In this document: piece after piece, positions 61,227 through 64,000 of the stretch
Layout of the letters: the number at the start of each line of letters is the position of its first letter
Numbering within the stretch: the first letter of the stretch is position 1
Assembly: GCF_000745775.1 (NCBI RefSeq)
Contig: NZ_JQJY01000001.1
Coordinates: 744,001 to 808,000 of the forward strand
From: Flavobacterium sp. ASV13
GTDB taxonomy: Bacteria; Bacteroidota; Bacteroidia; Flavobacteriales; Flavobacteriaceae
Direction: 5' to 3'
Length of the DNA stretch: 64,000 bases
Notes under the pieces: generated by a model
What the model saw: the letters and a program-made list of their open reading frames with translations, nothing else
Told to the model about the DNA's origin: nothing
Database searches by the model: none
Program-made: the position numbers and the translations under genes

Positions 61227-61948
61227 TACGCCATCTCTTCATACAATGAAAGAACCGGAAGTCCGAGTTTTTCATTGATGTTTTCTTTTTTCTTTTTTTT
61301 GAATTTGATTTTCTCGCCTTTTCGCGTTTCAACTAACAAATCGATTTCATATTTTGAAATTGCTTCAGATAAATACGGAGCAAGATTTTCGTAATCATCA
61401 TCAATTTTAGAAGTCTGGCTTACAATTTCATATGAGAAATTCTCATTTAAAAATTGCTGCACATCTTTAACATGCATATTGGCTCTGCCATTTTCAATAT
61501 AAAGTGCTTTTGTGAAATCTTCTTTTAAGTTCTCATTTCCTAAATGTAGAATTGGACATTTTTGATTTCCAGCTAATTGAATCAAATATTGGTGAATACG
61601 TTTTGTTTCCTGTTTATAAGAATTAGTCAGAATAACTAATTTTACAGAGAAATGCTCAATAACACGTTTGAAAATTGGAGATGAAAGTCCGTATTGGTTG
61701 TGTACTTTTATTTTGCAGTTTGGCGTATGCTCTACTATATATCTGCAAGTTTCCAAAACTTCTTCCTGACTGATGGTCAGTCCGGTTTTCATTTCGCGCA
61801 AATAAAATGAAGAAGAAAAGGAGTCCGGAGTTTCGGCAACCATCAATAAAATGATTTCACAAGCCGAATCTTTGCTTTGATTTACGGCAGATTTTACTGC
61901 GCAAATTGTATCATTTTTTAAAGTAGTGGGTATAAGGATATTTTTCAT
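61226..61948 (-). CDS. UspA-like universal stress protein
   Basis: 240 residues with the MKNILIPTTLKNDTICAVKSA opening, which matches the first strand and helix of the Usp fold, and FSVKLVILTNSYK as a later core strand. The second half (ENLKEDFTKALYI) looks like a degenerate second Usp domain ending in LPVLSLYEEMA. The ATP-binding G-x2-G-x9-G-S/T motif is not evident, so it may not bind ATP. Its function is uncertain; such genes often accompany stress or redox control in Flavobacteria. Confidence 0.65.
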   Translation of the reverse strand: MKNILIPTTLKNDTICAVKSAVNQSKDSACEIILLMVAETPDSFSSSFYLREMKTGLTISQEEVLETCRYIVEHTPNCKIKVHNQYGLSSPIFKRVIEHFSVKLVILTNSYKQETKRIHQYLIQLAGNQKCPILHLGNENLKEDFTKALYIENGRANMHVKDVQQFLNENFSYEIVSQTSKIDDDYENLAPYLSEAISKYEIDLLVETRKGEKIKFKKKKKENINEKLGLPVLSLYEEMA

Positions 61949-62025
61949 AAGTATAATCGTTTAGTTTATACGTACAAAATAACTCCCTGTAAATTAGAAG
62001 GGTATTAATCTTAAATTAGAATTTT

Positions 62026-63429
62026 CTAAGATTCAACATTAGAATTTTTAATGTTGTTTTTTTTGATTTTTGATTTATTGAAAATAATGGTAACGATTGT
62101 TCCTTTATTTTGTTCAGACTGTACCTGGATTTCGCCATCGTGCATTCGAATGATTTTTGATGCCAAAGGAAGTCCTAAACCATAGCCAATATATTTAGTT
62201 GCAATTTTTCCTCTGAAAAAAGGTTCATATAAATGCGGAATATCTTCTGGAGGAATTCCGATTCCGATATCATTGATCGCAATTTTAATCGATTCCTTAT
62301 TAGCCGAAAGCGTTACAAATACTTCATTATTATCAGAATATTTTACACCGTTGGTAATAATATTATTTATTGCCAATTCTAAAAGCGGTTTGTTGCACGG
62401 AATTAAAAGCAAATTAGAATCTTTTGGTGCAAAATTAAGTTTGATGCTCACGCGATTATCTGGATAAATTTTATCCAAATCAGATTTTACATCCAATAAG
62501 AGTTCATCAATTCTTGCAATATCCAAAACCTGTTTTTTCCCATCGTAGCCCGTTTGAGTCAGTTTCAGCAAACTTTCGGTTAAATTTCCTAATCTTGATG
62601 CCTGGCTGTAAATATTTTCAAGAGACTGAATATATTCTGAAACTTCTCTTTCTTTCAAAAGCATAATTTCCGCCTCAGCAATAATAGTCGTAATCGGGGT
62701 TTTTAATTCGTGTGAAGCATTATTTATGAAATTGGCCTGAATCTCAAACGAAGTTTCAAGTCTATCGAGCATATCATTAAAAGTATGTGTCAGATCTGAA
62801 ATTTCATCTGAATTTTTGACCTCAGGCAATCTATTATGAAGGTTTGACGCACTGATTCGGTTTACTTCTTTTGTAATTCTCGCTACAGGATCAATAACTC
62901 TTTTTGCTAAAAAACGACCTAAAAAGAAAGCCAAAAGCACAAATCCGATACCACCAAAAAGTAAAATTTTTATAATATAAATACTCGTTGTTTTTCCTCT
63001 TCGATCTCTTGCACCAACAATAACAATGTATTTTTGATTGTCCTCAGTAAAAACCTGACCTAAATAATACTTGCTATTAATTTCAAAATAATCTTTTCCG
63101 GTATTTAGAATATTGGTATAAAACTCGTTAGGTAAATTCAGTTTTGTATTATAATCAAAACTATTGGCACTGTTTATTTTAAGAACATATTCTTCTTCTT
63201 CAATAAGTTCTTCCAGCCCATTTTTTTTTAGATTGCTGTAGTATTTTATTTTTTCGGGATCTTTTTGAAAATGAATCGAAGCCACGATTTTAGCACGATC
63301 TTCTAATCTTTTTAAAAAGTGATAACGGTTATTTTCTCTAAATAAAACAAAAACGATAATACATAACAATAACGTACTAAAGGTCGATAAAGCTACATAA
63401 TTGAACGTAATTTTTTTTCTTATATCCAT
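62026..63429 (-). CDS. Sensor histidine kinase of an OmpR-type two-component system
   Basis: Start taken at ATG 63429 (MDIRKKITFNYVAL), one base after the response-regulator stop; the longer frame from 63447 overlaps it. 467 residues: membrane helix 10-30, periplasmic sensor about 31-148, membrane helix 149-172, HAMP about 173-225, phospho-acceptor H240 in NNASHELKTP, ATPase motifs NNIITNGVKYS (N box), DIGIGIPP and GYGLGLPLA. The kinase is intact. The sensor half has no recognisable ligand motif. Confidence 0.92.
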   Translation of the reverse strand: MDIRKKITFNYVALSTFSTLLLCIIVFVLFRENNRYHFLKRLEDRAKIVASIHFQKDPEKIKYYSNLKKNGLEELIEEEEYVLKINSANSFDYNTKLNLPNEFYTNILNTGKDYFEINSKYYLGQVFTEDNQKYIVIVGARDRRGKTTSIYIIKILLFGGIGFVLLAFFLGRFLAKRVIDPVARITKEVNRISASNLHNRLPEVKNSDEISDLTHTFNDMLDRLETSFEIQANFINNASHELKTPITTIIAEAEIMLLKEREVSEYIQSLENIYSQASRLGNLTESLLKLTQTGYDGKKQVLDIARIDELLLDVKSDLDKIYPDNRVSIKLNFAPKDSNLLLIPCNKPLLELAINNIITNGVKYSDNNEVFVTLSANKESIKIAINDIGIGIPPEDIPHLYEPFFRGKIATKYIGYGLGLPLASKIIRMHDGEIQVQSEQNKGTIVTIIFNKSKIKKNNIKNSNVES

Positions 63430-63430
63430 T

Positions 63431-64000
63431 TTATAGCTGTATAACATAACCTAAACCTTTCATAGTATGAATCAGTTTGATTTTATAAGGTTTATCAATT
63501 TTCTTTCGTAAATAATTGATATAAACATCTACAACATTTGTGTTCATATCAAAATTAATATCCCAGACATTATCCAGAATTTGATCACGAGAAACAATTC
63601 TGCCGGCATTTCTGGCTAAATAATACAATAATTTAAACTCTTTAGCAGTCAAAACAATTGCTTCTCCATCTCTTTTTACAGATTTGGCTTTTCCGTCAAT
63701 TTCTAAATCACCAATTATGATTTTATCGATTCTTTCTGTATCCTGATTTGCTCTTCTATGCAAAGCATTTACTCGGGCATCGAGTTCACCAAATTTAAAA
63801 GGCTTTACAAGATAATCATCTGCACCTGCATTTAGTCCTGTAACAATGTTTTCTGAAGTTCCTAAGGCCGTCAAAAGCAAAATTGGCACAAAATTTTTGC
63901 TGGCACGAAGTCTTCTGCAAATTTCGATTCCGTTAATATCCGGAAGCATTACATCTAAAACGATAACATCGAAATGGTAATTGTGAATCATTTCGATAGC
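63431..64000 (-). CDS. OmpR-family response regulator (N-terminus beyond the window)
   Basis: The frame is open through the right edge (codons A-I-E precede the Met at 63991), so the first 40 or so residues are missing. The receiver domain shows the phospho-acceptor aspartate in VIVLDVMLPDINGIEI, LLTALGTSENIVTGLNAGADDYLVKPF (in parts) with the conserved lysine, then a winged-helix domain (LTAKEFKLLYYLARNAGRIVSRDQIL in parts; DVYINYLRKKID). Its stop is one base from the kinase start; they are co-transcribed. Confidence 0.93.
   Translation of the reverse strand, partial: AIEMIHNYHFDVIVLDVMLPDINGIEICRRLRASKNFVPILLLTALGTSENIVTGLNAGADDYLVKPFKFGELDARVNALHRRANQDTERIDKIIIGDLEIDGKAKSVKRDGEAIVLTAKEFKLLYYLARNAGRIVSRDQILDNVWDINFDMNTNVVDVYINYLRKKIDKPYKIKLIHTMKGLGYVIQL

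Overview
The window looks like a chromosome segment of a Flavobacterium-type member of the Bacteroidetes. It is AT-rich, promoters fit the TTG / TAnnTTTG pattern, Shine-Dalgarno sequences are nearly absent, and the housekeeping genes are typical of Flavobacteriaceae (GH2 and GH3 glycosidases, a TlpA thioredoxin, a TPR/HTH sensor-regulator, a bestrophin-like channel). No rRNA, tRNA, CRISPR array or complete transposase was seen.

Left flank (1-5.3 kb): an AraC-type regulator cut by the window edge, a nine-copy 7-bp tandem repeat, a secreted GH2 glycosidase, a small unknown protein, a TlpA-like oxidoreductase and an unknown AT-rich gene.

Island (about 5.35-45.45 kb): a phage-derived block. It opens with a self-cleaving S24 (LexA/CI-like) repressor facing a rightward promoter covered by two operator-like palindromes. 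Small early genes follow, including a DUF3164 protein as in Mu-like phages, but no transposase. Next come a hairpin-dense stretch, a small possible regulator and a compact lysis cassette: a holin-like membrane protein, a cysteine amidase and a lipoprotein with the layout of a unimolecular spanin. Where capsid, terminase, portal, tube or sheath genes would be expected there are instead: (a) an A-B gene pair (725 and 585 aa), a 5'-truncated second copy of the pair, and two more 5'-truncated genes, each followed by a small gene that may encode immunity (one is SUKH-like). Copies of a palindromic RAYT-associated element sit exactly at the truncation points; (b) two giant proteins of 2475 and 1943 aa, the second with an N-terminal von Willebrand A domain; (c) seven appendage-type genes with modular beta domains (fibre N-domain, beta-propeller, FN3, LamG, TIG) plus a tail-assembly-chaperone-like protein. 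My reading is a regulated-lysis island that makes and releases giant proteins and fibres rather than virions, with an attached toxin/immunity-like cassette array. That function is inference; the gene content and the absence of virion genes in this window are observed.

Right flank (45.5-64 kb): an ArsR-regulated old-yellow-enzyme operon; a carbohydrate group (acyltransferase, DUF1349 protein, GH3 glycosidase, TPR/HTH regulator); a large acyl-CoA dehydrogenase; a short-chain dehydrogenase beside a Crp/Fnr regulator; a divergent EamA exporter / MocR regulator pair; a bestrophin-like channel; a UspA-like protein; and a two-component system that runs off the right edge. Intergenic palindromes and strong hairpin terminators separate many of these units.
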